Assembly: GCA_949710005.1 (NCBI GenBank) | Contig: OX453272.1 | Span: forward strand, 19,245,262 to 19,309,261 | Source of the DNA: Ricordea florida | Lineage: Eukaryota > Cnidaria > Anthozoa > Corallimorpharia > Ricordeidae | DNA: 64,000 nucleotides | Direction: 5' to 3' | Shown here: positions 13,101 through 28,848 of the stretch, piece by piece | How the letters are laid out: each line of letters begins with the position of its first letter | Numbering within the stretch: the first letter of the stretch is position 1 | Translations under genes and position numbers: made by a program | Notes under the pieces: model-generated | What the model was told of the DNA's origin: nothing | Seen by the model: the letters and a program-made list of their open reading frames with translations, nothing else | Database searches by the model: none

Positions 13101-16100
13101 GTAAAAGCGGCATATTAATCGGCAATCTGTGTAATAAGCACTCGTTTGATAAAGTTTAGTACTGTGTGAGCAGTCTTCTTTACAATCAGCTGAGTTAAGT
13201 AAATATATGCACAGCTAAACTACAATATAATCACGAATCACAATCAATCTAATTTTATTCTTAAATATTGCCTTTTGCGGTATAGCATAAGTCGGAAAAG
13301 TGTCAGAATTCCAAAGATTCTGCAAAATAGGATAAAATGACCTTTATTCTAAGGGGGTAGGTTCGTGTCTTAAACGCGCATGCGTAGTAGCAAAATCTCT
13401 AAGCCTTAGGAATTACATTGAAATTAAATCGTTCTAATCAAAATTTTATTCGAAACTTAAAACTTATGGTAAAATGTGCTATTACAACTAAACAGAAGTT
13501 TAAAAATGCTTACATAACTTACTTACCTAGAAGACGGTCGTCCTGCCCATACAATCTCTTATAATGCATTTTGACCAAAATCTGTGAGGCTGAGTTTCTT
13601 GACAGCCAGCTGCATGTATCGTATCTCAGCGTCTAGAATGAGTATAAACACGAGATAAAGTGCGCTACAATGTACATATTAAATGCTACAACACGGTGAA
13701 AGCGGCATATTGATCGGAAATCTGTGTAATAAGCACTCGCTTGATAAAGTTTAGTACTGTGTGAGCAGTCTTCTTTACAATCAGCTGACTTAAGTAAATA
13801 CATCCACAGCTAAACTACAATATAATCACGAATCACAATCAATCTAATTTTATTCTTAAATATTGCCTTTTGCGGTATAGCATAAGTTGGCAAAGTGTCA
13901 GAATTGCAAAGATTCTGCAAAATAGGATAAAATGACCTTTATTCCAAGGGGGTAGGTTCGTGTCTTAAACGCGCATGCGTAGTGGCAAAATGTCTAAGCC
14001 TTAGGAATTACATTGAAATTAAATCGTTCTAATCAAAATTTTATTCGAAACTTAAAACTTATGGTAAAATGTGCTATTACAACTAAAGAGAACATTAAAA
14101 ATGCTTACATAACTTACTTACCTAGAAGACGGTCGTCCTGCCCATACAATCTCTTATAATGCATTTTGACCAAAATCTGTGAGGCTGAGTTTCTTGACAG
14201 CCAGCTGCATGTATCGTATCTCAGCGTCTAGAATGAGTATAAACACGAGATAAAGTGCGTTACAAAGTACATATTAAATGCTACAACACGGTAAAAGCGG
14301 CATATTAATCGGCAATCTGTGTAATAAGCACTCGTTTGATAAAGTTTAGTACTGTGTGAGCAGTCTTCTTTACAATCAGCTGACTTAAGTAAATATATGC
14401 ACAGCTAAACTACAATATAATCACGAATCACAATCAATCTATTTTTATTCTTAAATATTGCCTTTTGCGGTATAACATAAGTCGGCAAAGTGTCAGAATT
14501 GCAAAGATTCTGCAAAATAGGATAAAATGACCTTTATTCCAAGGGGGTAGGTCCGTTTCTTAAACGCGCATGCGTAGTGGTAAGAAGTCTAAGCCATAAA
14601 AATTACATGAAAATTAAATCGTTCTAACCAAATCTTATTCGAAACTTAAAACTTATGGTAAAATCTGCTATTACAACTAAACAGAAGATTAAAAATGCTT
14701 ACATAACTTACTTACCTAGAACACGGTCGTCCTGCCCATACAATCTCTTATAATGCATTTTGACCAAAATCTGTGAGGCTGAGTTTCTTGACAGCCAGCT
14801 GCATGTATCGTATCTCAGCGTCTAGAATGAGTATAAACACGAGATAAAGTGCGTTACAAAGTACATATTAAATGCTACAACACGGTAAAAGCGGCATATT
14901 AATCGGCAATCTGTGTAATAAGCACTCGTTTGATAAAGTTTAGTACTGTGTGAGCAGTCTTCTTTACAATCAGCTGACTTAAGTAAATATATGCACAGCT
15001 AAACTACAATATAATCACGAATCACAATCAATCTAATTTTATTCTTAAATATTGCCTTTTGCGGTATAGCATAAGTCGGAAAAGTGTCAGAATTGAAAAG
15101 ATTCTGCAAAATAGGATAAAATGACCTTTATTCCAAGGGGGTAGGTTCGTGTCTTAAACGCGCATGCGTAGTGGCAAATTGTCTAAGCCTTAGGAATTAC
15201 ATTGAAATTAAATCGTTCTAATCGAAATTTTATTTGTAACTTAAAACTTATGGTAAAATGTGCTATTACAACTAAAGAGAACATTAAAAATGCTTACATA
15301 ACTTACTTACCTAGAAGACGGTCGTCCGGCCCATACAATCTCTTATAATGCATTTTGACCAAAATCTGTGAGGCTGCGTTTCTTGACAGCCAGCTGCATG
15401 TATCGTATCTCAGCGTCTAGAATGAGTATAAACACGAGATAAAGTGCGTTACAAAGTACATATTAAATGCTACAACACGGTAAAAGCGGCATATTAATCG
15501 GCAATCTGTGTAATAAGCACTCGTTTGATAAAGTTTAGTACTGTGTGAGCAGTCTTCTTTACAATCAGCTGACTTAAGTAAATATATGCACAGCTAAACT
15601 ACAATATAATCACGAATCACAATCAATCTATTTTTATTCTTAAATATTGCCTTTTGCGGTATAGCATAAGTCGGAAAAGTGTCAGTATTGCAAAGATTCT
15701 GCAAAATAGGATAAAATGACCTTTATTCAAGGGGGTAGGTTCGTGTCTTAAACGCGCATGCGTAGTGGTAAAAAGTCTAAGCCATAAAAATTACATGAAA
15801 ATTAAATCGTTCTAATCAAAATTTTATTCGAAACTTAAAACTTATGGTAAAATCTGCTATTACAACTAAACAGAAGATTAAAAATGCTTACATAACTTAC
15901 TTACCTAGAAGACGGTCGTCCTGCCCATACAATCTCTTATAATGCATTTTGACCAAAATCTGTGAGGCTGAGTTTCTTGACAGCCAGCTGCATGTATCGT
16001 ATCTCAGCGTCTAGAATGAGTATAAACACGAGATAAAGTGCGCTACAAAGTACATATTAAATGCTACAACACGGTGAAAGCGGCATATTGATCGGAAATC

Positions 16101-19100
16101 TGTGTAATAAGCACTCGCTTGATAAAGTTTAGTACTGTGTGAGCAGTCTTCTTTACAATCAGCTGACTTAAGTAAATACATCCACAGCTAAACTACAATA
16201 TAATCACGAATCACAATCAATCTAATTTTATTCTTAAATATTGCCTTTTGCGGTATAGCATAAGTTGGCAAAGTGTCAGAATTGCAAAGATTCTGCAAAA
16301 TAGGATAAAATGACCTTTATTCCAAGGGGGTAGGTTCGTGTCTTAAACGCGCATGCGTAGTGGCAAAATGTCTAAGCCTTAGGAATTACATTGAAATTAA
16401 ATCGTTCTAATCAAAATTTTATTCGAAACTTAAAACTTATGGTAAAATGTGCTATTACAACTAAAGAGAACATTAAAAATGCTTACATAACTTACTTACC
16501 TAGAAGACGGTCGTCCTGCCCATAAAATCTCTTATAATGCATTTTGACCAAAATCTGTGAGGCTGAGTTTCTTGACAGCCAGCTGCATGTATCGTATCTC
16601 AGCGTCTAGAATGAGTATAAACACGAGATAAAGTGCGTTACAAAGTACATATTAAATGCTACAACACGGTAAAAGCGGCATATTAATCGGCAATCTGTGT
16701 AATAAGCACTCGTTTGATAAAGTTTAGTACTGTGTGAGCAGTCTTCTTTACAATCAGCTGACTTAAGTAAATATATGCACAGCTAAACTACAATATAATC
16801 ACGAATCACAATCAATCTAATTTTATTCTTAAATATTGCCTTTTGCGGTAAAGCATAAGTCGGCAAAGTGTCAGAATTGCAAAGATTCTGCAAAATAGGA
16901 TAAAATGACCTTTATTCCAAGGGGGTAGGTTCGTGTCTTAAACGCGCATGCGTAGTGGCAAAAAGTCTAAGCCTTAAAAATTACATTGAAATTAAATCGT
17001 TCTAATCAAAATTTTATTCGAAACTTAAAACTTATGGTAAAATGTGCTATTACAACTAAAGAGAACATTAAAAATGCTTACATAACTTACTTACCTAGAA
17101 GACGGTCGTCCTGCCCATACAATCTCTTATAATGCATTTTGACCAAAATCTGTGAGGCTGAGTTTCTTGACAGCCAGCTGCATGTATCGTATCTCAGCGT
17201 CTAGAATGAGTATAAACACGAGATAAAGTGCGTTACAAAGTACATATTAAATGCTAAAACACGGTAAAAGCGGCATATTAATCGGCAATCTGTGTAATAA
17301 GCACTCGTTTGATAAAGTTTAGTACTGTGTGAGCAGTCTTCTTTACAATCAGCTGACTTAAGTAAATATATGCACAGCTAAACTACAATATAATCACGAA
17401 TCACAATCAATCTAATTTTATTCTTAAATATTGCCTTTTGCGGTAAAGCATAAGTCGGAAAAGTGTCAGTATTGCAAAGATTCTGCAAAATAGGATAAAA
17501 TGACCTTTATTCAAGGGGGTAGGTTCGTGTCTTAAACGCGCATGCGTAGTGGTAAAAAGTCTATGCCATAAAAATTACATGAAAATTAAATCGTTCTAAT
17601 CAAAATTTTATTCGAAACTTAAAACTTATGGTAAAATCTGCTATTACAACTAAACAGAAGATTAAAAATGCTTACATAACTTACTTACCTAGAAGACGGT
17701 CGTCCTGCCCATACAATCTCTTATAATGCATTTTGACCAAAATCTGTGAGGCTGAGTTTCTTGACAGCCAGCTGCATGTATCGTATCTCAGCGTCTAGAA
17801 TGAGTATAAACACGAGATAAAGTGCGCTACAAAGTACATATTAAATGCTACAACACGGTGAAAGCGGCATATTGATCGGAAATCTGTGTAATAAGCACTC
17901 GCTTGATAAAGTTTAGTACTGTGTGAGCAGTCTTCTTTACAATCAGCTGACTTAAGTAAATACATCCACAGCTAAACTACAATATAATCACGAATCACAA
18001 TCAATCTAATTTTATTCTTAAATATTGCCTTTTGCGGTATTTTGCGGTATAGCATAAGTCGGCAAAGTGTCAGAATTGCAAAGATTCTGCAAAATAGGAT
18101 AAAATGACCTTTATTCCAAGGGGGTAGGTTCGTGTCTTAAACGCGCATGCGTAGTGGGAAAAAGTCTAAGCCTTAAAAATTACATTGAAATTAAATCGTT
18201 CTAATCAAAATTTTATTCGAAACTTAAAACTTATGGTAAAATGTGCTATTACAACTAAAGAGAACATTAAAAATGCTTACATAACTTACTTACCTAGAAG
18301 ACGGTCGTCCTGCCCATACAATCTCTTATAATGCATTTTGACCAAAATCTGTGAGGCTGAGTTTCTTGACAGCCAGCTGCATGTATCGTATCTCAGCGTC
18401 TAGAATGAGTATAAACACGAGATAAAGTGCGTTACAAAGTACATATTAAATGCTACAACACGGTAAAAGCGGCATATTAATCGGCAATCTGTGTAATAAG
18501 CACTCGTTTGATAAAGTTTAGTACTGTGTGAGCAGTCTTCTTTACAATCAGCTGACTTAAGTAAATATATGCACAGCTAAACTACAATATAATCACGAAT
18601 CACAATCAATCTAATTTTATTCTTAAATATTGCCTTTTGCGGTATAGCATAAGTCGGAAAAGTGTCAGAATTCCAAAGATTCTGCAAAATAGGATAAAAT
18701 GACCTTTATTCCAAGGGGGTAGGTTCGTGTCTTAAACGCGCATGCGTAGTGGTAAGAAGTCTAAGCCATAAAAATTACATGAAAATTAAATCGTTCTAAT
18801 CAAAATTTTATTCGAAACTTAAAACTTATGGTAAAATCTGCTATTACAACTAAACAGAAGATTAAAAATGCTTACATAACTTACTTACCTAGAAGACGGT
18901 CGTCCTGCCCATACCATCTCTTATAATGCATTTTGACCAAAATCTGTGAGGCTGAGTTTCTTGACAGCCAGCTGCATGTATCGTATCTCAGCGTCTAGAA
19001 TGAGTATAAACACGAGATAAAGTGCGTTACAAAGTACATATTAAATGCTACAACACGGTAAAAGCGGCATATTAATCGGCAATCTGTGTAATAAGCACTC

Positions 19101-22100
19101 GTTTGATAAAGTTTAGTACTGTGTGAGCAGTCTTCTTTACAATCAGCTGACTTAAGTAAATATATGCACAGCTAAACTACAATATAATCACGAATAACAA
19201 TCAATCTATTTTTATTCTTAAATATTGCCTTTTGCGGTATAACATGAGTCGGCAAAGTGTCAGAATTGCAAAGATTCTGCAAAATAGGATAAAATGACCT
19301 TTATTCCAAGGGGGTAGGTTCGTGTCTTAAACGCGCATGCGTAGTGGCAAAAAGTCTAAGCCTTAAAAATTACATTGAAATTAAATCGTTCTAATCAAAA
19401 TTTTATTCGAAACTTAAAACTTATGGTAAAATGTGCTATTACAACTAAAGAGAACATTAAAAATGCTTACATAACTTACTTACCTAGAAGACGGTCGTCC
19501 TGCCCATACAATCTCTTATAATGCATTTTGACCAAAATCTGTGAGGCTGAGTTTCTTGACAGCCAGCTGCATGTATCGTATCTCAGCGTCTAGAATGAGT
19601 ATAAACACGAGATAAAGTGCGTTACAAAGTACATATTAAATGCTACAACACGGTAAAAGCGGCATATTAATCGGCAATCTGTGTAATAAGCACTCGTTTG
19701 ATAAAGTTTAGTACTGTGTGAGCAGTCTTCTTTACAATCAGCTGACTTAAGTAAATATATGCACAGCTAAACTACAATATAATCACGAATCACAATCAAT
19801 CTAATTTTATTCTTAAATATTGCCTTTTGCGGTATAGCATAAGTCGGAAAAGTTTCAGAATTCCAAAGATTCTGCAAAATAGGATAAAATGACCTTTATT
19901 CCAAGGGGGTAGGTTCGTGTCTTAAACGCGCATGCGTATTGGCAAAAAGTCTAAGCCTTAAAAATTACATTGAAATTAAATCGCTCTAATCAAAATTTTA
20001 TTCGAAACTTAAAACTTATGGTAAAATGTGCTATTACAACTAAAGAGAACATTAAAAATGCTTACATAACTTACTTACCTAGAAGACGGTCGTCCTGCCC
20101 ATACAATCTCTTATAATGCATTTTGACCAAAATCTGTGAGGCTGAGTTTCTTGACAGCCAGCTGCATGTATCGTATCTCAGCGTCTAGAATGAGTATAAA
20201 CACGAGATAAAGTGCGTTACAAAGTACATATTAAATGCTACAACACGGTAAAAGCGGCATATTAATCGGCAATCTGTGTAATAAGCACTCGTTTGATAAA
20301 GTTTAGTACTGTGTGAGCAGTCTTCTTTACAATCAGCTGACTTAAGTAAATATATGCACAGCTAAACTACAATATAATCACGAATCACAATCAATCTAAT
20401 TTTATTCTTAAATATTGCCTTTTGCGGTATAGCATAAGTCGGAAAAGTGTCAGAATTCCAAAGATTCTGCAAAATAGGATAAAATGACCTTTATTCCAAG
20501 GGGGTAGGTTCGTGTCTTAAACGCGCATGCGTAGTGGTAAGAAGTCTAAGCCATAAAAATTACATGAAAATTAAATCGTTCTAATCAAAATTTTATTCGA
20601 AACTTAAAACTTATGGTAAAATCTGCTATTACAACTAAACAGAAGATTAAAAATGCTTACATAACTTACTTACCTAGAAGACGGTCGTCCTGCCCATACC
20701 ATCTCTTATAATGCATTTTGACCAAAATCTGTGAGGCTGAGTTTCTTGACAGCCAGCTGCATGTATCGTATCTCAGCGTCTAGAATGAGTATAAACACGA
20801 GATAAAGTGCGTTACAAAGTACATATTAAATGCTACAACACGGTAAAAGCGGCATATTAATCGGCAATCTGTGTAATAAGCACTCGTTTGATAAAGTTTA
20901 GTACTGTGTGAGCAGTCTTCTTTACAATCAGCTGACTTAAGTAAATATATGCACAGCTAAACTACAATATAATCACGAATCACAATCAATCTATTTTTAT
21001 TCTTAAATATTGCCTTTTGCGGCATAGCATAAGTCGGAAAAGTGTCAGAATTCCAAAGATTCTGCAAAATAGGATAAAATGACCTTTATTCCAAGGGGGT
21101 AGGTTCGTGTCTTAAACGCGCATGCGTAGTGGCAAAATGTCTAAGCCTTAGGAATTACATTGAAATTAAATCGTTCTAATTAAAATTTTATTCGAAACTT
21201 AAAACTTATGGTAAAATGTGCTATTACAACTAAAGAGAACATAAAAAATGCTTACATAACTTACTTACCTAGAAGACGGTCGTCCTGCCCATACAATCTC
21301 TTATAATGCATTTTGACCAAAATCTGTGAGGCTGAGTTTCTTGACAGCCAGCTGCATGTATCGTATCTCAGCGTCTAGAATGAGTATAAACACGAGATAA
21401 AGTGCGCTACAAAGTACATATTAAATGCTACAACACGGTGAAAGGGGCATATTGATCGGAAATCTGTGTAATAAGAACTCGCTTGATAAAGTTTAGTACT
21501 GTGTGAGCAGTCTTCTTTACAATCAGCTGACTTAAGTAAATACATCCACAGCTAAACTACAATATAATCACGAATCACAATCAATCTAATTTTATTCTTA
21601 AATATTGCCTTTTGCGGTATAGCATAAGTTGGCAAAGTGTCAGAATTGCAAAGATTCTGCAAAATAGGATAAAATGACCTTTATTCCAAGGGGGTAGGTT
21701 CGTGTCTTAAACGCGCATGCGTAGTGGCAAAATGTCTAAGCCTTAGGAATTACATTGAAATTAAATCGTTCTAATCAAAATTTTATTCGAAACTTAAAAC
21801 TTATGGTAAAATGTGCTATTACAACTAAAGAGAACATTAAAAATGCTTACATAACTTACTTACCTAGAAGACGGTCGTCCTGCCCATAAAATCTCTTATA
21901 ATGCATTTTGACCAAAATCTGTGAGGCTGAGTTTCTTGACAGCCAGCTGCATGTATCGTATCTCAGCGTCTAGAATGAGTATAAACACGAGATAAAGTGC
22001 GTTACAAAGTACATATTAAATGCTACAACACGGTAAAAGCGGCATATTAATCGGCAATCTGTGTAATAAGCACTCGTTTGATAAAGTTTAGTACTGTGTG

Positions 22101-25100
22101 AGCAGTCTTCTTTACAATCAGCTGACTTAAGTAAATATATGCACAGCTAAACTACAATATAATCACGAATCACAATCAATCTATTTTTATTCTTAAATAT
22201 TGCCTTTTGCGGTATAACATAAGTCGGCAAAGTGTCAGAATTGCAAAGATTCTGCAAAATAGGATAAAATCACCTTTATTCCAAGGGGGTAGGTTCGTGT
22301 CTTAAACGCGCATGCGTAGTGGCAAAAAGTCTAAGCCATAAAAATTACATGAAAATTAAATCGTTCTAATCAAAATTTTATTCGAAACTTAAAACTTATG
22401 GTAAAATCTGCTATTACAACTAAACAGAAGATTAAAAATGCTTACATAACTTACTTACCTAGAAGACGGTCGTCCTGCCCATACCATCTCTTATAATGCA
22501 TTTTGACCAAAATCTGTGAGGCTGAGTTTCTTGACAGCCAGCTGCATGTATCGTATCTCAGCGTCTAGAATGAGTATAAACACGAGATAAAGTGCGTTAC
22601 AAAGTACATATTAAATGCTACAACACGGTAAAAGCGGCATATTAATCGGCAATCTGTGTAATAAGCACTCGTTTGATAAAGTTTAGTACTGTGTGAGCAG
22701 TCTTCTTTACAATCAGCTGACTTAAGTAAATATATGCACAGCTAAACTACAATATAATCACGAATCACAATCAATCTAATTTTATTCTTAAATATTGCCT
22801 TTTGCGGTATAGCATAAGTCGGAAAAGTGTCAGAATTGCAAAGATTCTGCAAAATAGGATAAAATGACCTTTATTCCAAGGGGGTAGGTTCGTGTCTTAA
22901 ACGCGCATGCGTAGTGGCAAAATGTCTAAGCCTTAGGAATTACATTGAAATTAAATCGTTCTAATCAAAATTTTATTCGAAACTTAAAACTTATGGTAAA
23001 ATGTGCTATTACAACTAAAGAGAACATTAAAAATGCTTACATAACTTACTTACCTAGAAGACGGTCGTCCTGCCCATACAATCTCTTATAATGCATTTTG
23101 ACCAAAATCTGTAAGGCTGAGTTTCTTGAAAGCCAGCTGCATGTATCCTATCTCAGCGTCTAGAATGAGTATAAACACGAGATAAAGTGCGTTACAAAGT
23201 ACATATTAAATGCTACAACACAGTAAAAACGGCATATTAATCGGCAATCTGTGTAATAAGCACTCGTTTGATAAAGTTTAGTACTGTGTGAGCAGTCTTC
23301 TTTACAATCAGCCGACTTAAGTAAATATATGCACAGCTAAACTACAATATAATCACGAATCACAATCAATCTAATTTTATTCTTAAATATTGCCTTTTGC
23401 GGTATAGCATAAGTCGGAAAAGTGTCAGAATTGCAAAGATTCTGCAAAATAGAATAAAATCACCTTTATTCCAAGGGGGTAGGTTCGTGTCTTAAACGCG
23501 CATGCGTAGTGGCAAAATGTCTAAGCCTTAAGAATTACATTGAAATTAAATCGTTCTAATCAAAATTTTATTCCAAACTTAAAACTTATGGTAAAATGTG
23601 CTATTACAACTAAACAGAAGATTAAAAATGCAAAATGCTTACATAACTTACTTACCTAGAAGACGGTCGTCCTGCCCATACAATCTCTTATAATGCATTT
23701 TGACCAAAATCTGTGAGGCTGAGTTTCTTGACAGCCAGCTGCATGTATCGTATCTCAGCGTCTAGAATGAGTATAAACACGAGATAAAGTGCGCTACAAA
23801 GTACATATTAAATGCTACAACACGGTGAAAGCGGCTTATTGATCGGCAATCTGTGTAATAAGCACTCGCTTGATAAAGTTTAGTACTGTGTGAGCAGTCT
23901 TCTTTACAATCAGCTGACTTAAGTAAATACATCCACAGCTAAACTACAATATAATCACGAATCACAATCAATCTAATTTTATTCTTAAATATTGCCTTTT
24001 GCGGTATAGCATAAGTTGGCAAAGTGTCAGAATTGCAAAGATTCTGCAAAATAGGATAAAATGACCTTTATTCCAAGGGGGTAGGTTCGTGTCTTAAACG
24101 CGCATGCGTAGTGGCAAAATGTCTAAGCCTTAGGAATTACATTGAAATTAAATCGTTCTAATCAAAATTTTATTCGAAACTTAAAACTTATGGTAAAATG
24201 TGCTATTACAACTAAAGAGAACATTAAAAATGCTTACATAACTTACTTACCTAGAAGACGGTCGTCCTGCCCATAAAATCTCTTATAATGCATTTTGACC
24301 AAAATCTGTGAGGCTGAGTTTCTTGACAGCCAGCTGCATGTATCGTATCTCAGCGTCTAGAATGAGTATAAACACGAGATAAAGTGCGTTACAAAGTACA
24401 TATTAAATGCTACAACACGGTAAAAGCGGCATATTAATCGGCAATCTGTGTAATAAGCACTCGTTTGATAAAGTTTAGTACTGTGTGAGCAGTCTTCTTT
24501 ACAATCAGCTGACTTAAGTAAATATATGCACAGCTAAACTACAATATAATCACGAATCACAATCAATCTAATTTTATTCTTAAATATTGCCTTTTGCGGT
24601 ATAGCATAAGTCGGAAAAGTGTCAGAATTGCAAAGATTCTGCAAAATAGGATAAAATGACCTTTATTCCAAGGGGGTAGGTTCGTGTCTTAAACGCGCAT
24701 GCGTAGTGGTAAAAAGTCTAAGCCATAAAAATTAGATGAAAATTAAATCGTTCTAATCAAAATTTTATTCGTAACTTAAAACTTATGGTAAAATGTGCTA
24801 TTACAACTAAAGAGATCATTAAAAATGCTTACATAACTTACTTACCTAGAAGACGGTCGTCCTGCCCATACAATCTCTTATAATGCATTTTGACCAAAAT
24901 CTGTGAGGCTGAGTTTCTTGACAGCCAGCTGCATGTATCGTATCTCAGCGTCTAGAATGAGTATAAACACGAGATAAAGTGCGTTACAAAGTACATATTA
25001 AATGCTACAACACGGTAAAAGCGGCATATTAATCGGCAATCTGTGTAATAAGCACTCGTTTGATAAAGTTTAGTACTGTGTGAGCAGTCTTCTTTACAAT

Positions 25101-28100
25101 CAGCTGACTTAAGTAAATATATGCACAGCTAAACTACAATATAATCACGAATCACAATCAATCTAATTTTATTCTTAAATATTGCCTTTTGCGGTATAGC
25201 ATAAGTCGGAAAAGTGTCAGAATTGCAAAGATTCTGCAAAATAGAATAAAATCACCTTTATTCCAAGGGGGTAGGTTCGTGTCTTAAACGCGCATGCGTA
25301 GTGGCAAAATGTCTAAGCCTTAAGAATTACATTGAAATTAAATCGTTCTAATCAAAATTTTATTCCAAACTTAAAACTTATGGTAAAATGTGCTATTACA
25401 ACTAAACAGAAGATTAAAAATGCAAAATGCTTACATAACTTACTTACCTAGAAGACGGTCGTCCTGCCCATACAATCTCTTATAATGCATTTTGACCAAA
25501 ATCTGTGAGGCTGAGTTTCTTGACAGCCAGCTGCATGTATCGTATCTCAGCGTCTAGAATGAGTATAAACACGAGATAAAGTGCGCTACAAAGTACATAT
25601 TAAATGCTACAACACGGTGAAAGCGGCATATTGATCGGAAATCTGTGTAATAAGCACTCGCTTGATAAAGTTTAGTACTGTGTGAGCAGTCTTCTTTACA
25701 ATCAGCTGACTTAAGTAAATACATCCACAGCTAAACTACAATATAATCACGAATCACAATCAATCTAATTTTATTCTTAAATATTGCCTTTTGCGGTATA
25801 GCATAAGTTGGCAAAGTGTCAGAATTGCAAAGATTCTGCAAAATAGGATAAAATGACCTTTATTCCAAGGGGGTAGGTTCGTGTCTTAAACGCGCATGCG
25901 TAGTGGCAAAATGTCTAAGCCTTAGGAATTACATTGAAATTAAATCGTTCTAATCAAAATTTTATTCGTAACTTAAAACTTATGGTAAAATGTGCTATTA
26001 CAACTAAAGAGAACATTAAAAATGCTTACATAACTTACTTACCTAGAAGACGGTCGTCCTGCCCATACAATCTCTTATAATGCATTTTGACCAAAATCTG
26101 TGAGGCTGAGTTTCTTGACAGCCAGCTGCATGTATCGTATCTCAGCGTCTAGAATGAGTATAAACACGAGATAAAGTGCGTTACAAAGTACATATTAAAT
26201 GCTACAACACGGTAAAAGCGGCATATTAATCGGCAATCTGTGTAATAAGCACTCGTTTGATAAAGTTTAGTACTGTGTGAGCAGTCTTCTTTACAATCAG
26301 CTGACTTAAGTAAATATATGCACAGCTAAACTACAATATAATCACGAATCACAATCAATCTAATTTTATTCTTAAATATTGCCTTTTGCGGTATAGCATA
26401 AGTCGGAAAAGTGTCAGAATTGCAAAGATTCTGCAAAATAGGATAAAATGACCTTTATTCCAAGGGGGTAGGTTCGTGTCTTAAACGCGCATGCGTAGTG
26501 GTAAAAAGTCTAAGCCATAAAAATTACATGAAAATTAAATCGTTCTAATCAAAATTTTATTCGAAACTTAAAACTTATGGTAAAATCTGCTATTACAACT
26601 AAACAGAAGATTAAAAATGCTTACATAACTTACTTACCTAGAAGACGGTCGTCCTGCCCATACAATCTCTTATAATGCATTTTGACCAAAATCTGTGAGG
26701 CTGAGTTTCTTGACAGCCACCTGCATGTATCGTATCTCAGCGTCTAGAATGAGTATAAACACGAGATAAAGTGCGTTACAAAGTACATATTAAATGCTAC
26801 AACACGGTAAAAGCGGCATATTAATCGGCAATCTGTGTAATAAGCACTCGTTTGATAAAGTTTAGTACTGTGTGAGCAGTCTTCTTTACAATCAGCTGAC
26901 TTAAGTAAATATATGCACAGCTAAACTACAATATAATCACGAATCACAATCAATCTAATTTTATTCTTAAATATTGCCTTTTGCGGTATAGCATAAGTCG
27001 GAAAAGTGTCAGAATTGCAAAGATTCTGCAAAATAGGATAAAATCACCTTTATTCCAAGGGGGTAGGTTCGTGTCTTAAACGCGCATGCGTAGTGGCAAA
27101 ATGTCTAAGCCTTAGGAATTACATTGAAATTAAATCGTTCTAATCAAAATTTTATTCGAAACTTAAAACTTATGGTAAAATGTGCTATTACAACTAAACA
27201 GAAGATTAAAAATGCTTACATAACTTACTTACCTAGAACACGGTCGTCCTGCCCATACAATCTCTTATAATACATTTTGACCAAAATCTGTGAGGCTGAG
27301 TTTCTTGACAGCCAGCTGCATGTATCGTATCTCAGCGTCTAGAATGAGTATAAACACGAGATAAAGTGCGTTACAAAGTACATATTAAATGCTACAACAC
27401 GGTAAAAGCGGCATATTAATCGGCAATCTGTGTAATAGCACTCGTTTGATAAAGTTTAGTACTGTGTGAGCAGTCTTCTTTACAATCAGCTGACTTAAGT
27501 AAATATATGCTCAGCTAAACTACAATATAATCACGAATCACAATCAATCTATTTTTATTCTTAAATATTGCCTTTTGCGGTATAGCATAAGTCGGAAAAG
27601 TGTCAGAATTGCAAAGATTCTGCAAAATAGGATAAAATGACCTTTATTCCAAGGGGGTAGGTTCGTGTCTTAAACGCGCATGCGTAGTGGTAAGAAGTCT
27701 AAGCCATAAAAATTACATGAAAATTAAATCGTTCTAATCAAAATTTTATTCGAAACTTAAAACTTATGGCAAAATCTGCTATTACAACTAAACAGAAGAT
27801 TAAAAATGCTTACATAACTTACTTACCTAGAAGACGGTCGTCCTGCCCATACAGTCTCTTATAATGCATTTTGACCAAAATCTGTGAGGCTGAGTTTCTT
27901 GACAGCCAGCTGCATGTATCGTATCTCAGCGTCTAGAATGAGTATAAACACGAGATAAAGTGCGTTACAAAGTACATATTAAATGCTACAACACGGTAAA
28001 AGCGGCATATTAATCGGCAATCTGTGTAATAAGCACTCGTTTGATAAAGTTTAGTACTGTGTGAGCAGTCTTCTTTACAATCAGCTGACTTAAGTAAATA

Positions 28101-28800
28101 TATGCACAGCTAAACTACAATATAATCACGAATCACAATCAATCTAATTTTATTCTTAAATATTGCCTTTTGCGGTATAGCATAAGTCGGAAAAGTGTCA
28201 GAATTGCAAAGATTCTGCAAAATAGGATAAAATGACCTTTATTCCAAGGGGGTAGGTTCGTGTCTTAAACGCGCATGCGTAGTGGCAAAATGTCTAAGCC
28301 TTAGGAATTACATTGAAATTAAATCGTTCTAATCAAAATTTTATTCGTAACTTAAAACTTATGGTAAAATGTGCTATTACAACTAAAGAGAAGATTAAAA
28401 ATGCTTACATAACTTACTTACCTAGAAGACGGTCGTCCTGCATAATGCATTTTGACCAAAATCTGTGAGGCTGAGTTTCTTGACAGCCAGCTGCATGTAT
28501 CGTATCTCAGCGTCTAGAATGAGTATAAACACGAGATAAAGTGCGTTACAAAGTACATATTAAATGCTACAACACGGTAAAAGCGGCATATTAATCGGCA
28601 ATCTGTGTAATAAGCACTCGTTTGATAAAGTTTAGTACTGTGTGAGCAGTCTTCTTTACAATCAGCTGACTTAAGTAAATATATGCACAGCTAAACTACA
28701 ATATAATCACGAATCACAATCAATCTATTTTTATTCTTAAATATTGCCTTTTGCGGTATAGCATAAGTCGGAAAAGTGTCAGAATTCCAAAGATTCTGCA

Positions 28801-28805
28801 AAATA
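28801..28805. repeat. Left target-site duplication (AAATA)
   Basis: AAATA precedes the left TIR and the same five bases follow the right TIR at 46913..46917. An uninterrupted satellite monomer reads CTGCAAAATAGGATAAAATG here, so removing the element plus one AAATA restores it exactly. Polintons usually make 6-bp duplications; the sixth base does not match here. Confidence 0.85.
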
Positions 28806-28848
28806 AGTAGTTGGATTGTGGGCATTCTGGGACAATTTCATTTTCGAT

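Larger units (their letters stand above)
1..28805. repeat. Left satellite array, ~595-bp monomer, about 48 copies
   Basis: Head-to-tail copies of an AT-rich unit. The landmark AATAAGCACTCG recurs at 4, 599, 1194, 1789, 2384 and 2989, giving a period of 595 bp (605 where a 10-bp duplication occurs). At least two monomer types are mixed: type A (CTCGTTTGATAAAG with ATATGCACAG) and type B (CTCGCTTGATAAAG with ACATCCACAG, for example at 1194 and 2384). Every unit carries a CpG-containing near-palindrome ACGCGCATGCGTAG and an invariant TTACTTACCTAGAAGACGG. Larger periods of 3 to 5 monomers are visible. The penultimate unit lacks about 15 bp near 28440. I see no gene of supportable length. Copies are well above 90% identical by eye, as expected for a homogenised satellite. 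Confidence 0.97.

Noticed and set aside
1-28805. CRISPR-like array of regular repeats
   Set aside because: The repeats are contiguous 595-bp satellite units with no unique spacers and no associated genes; the context is eukaryotic.
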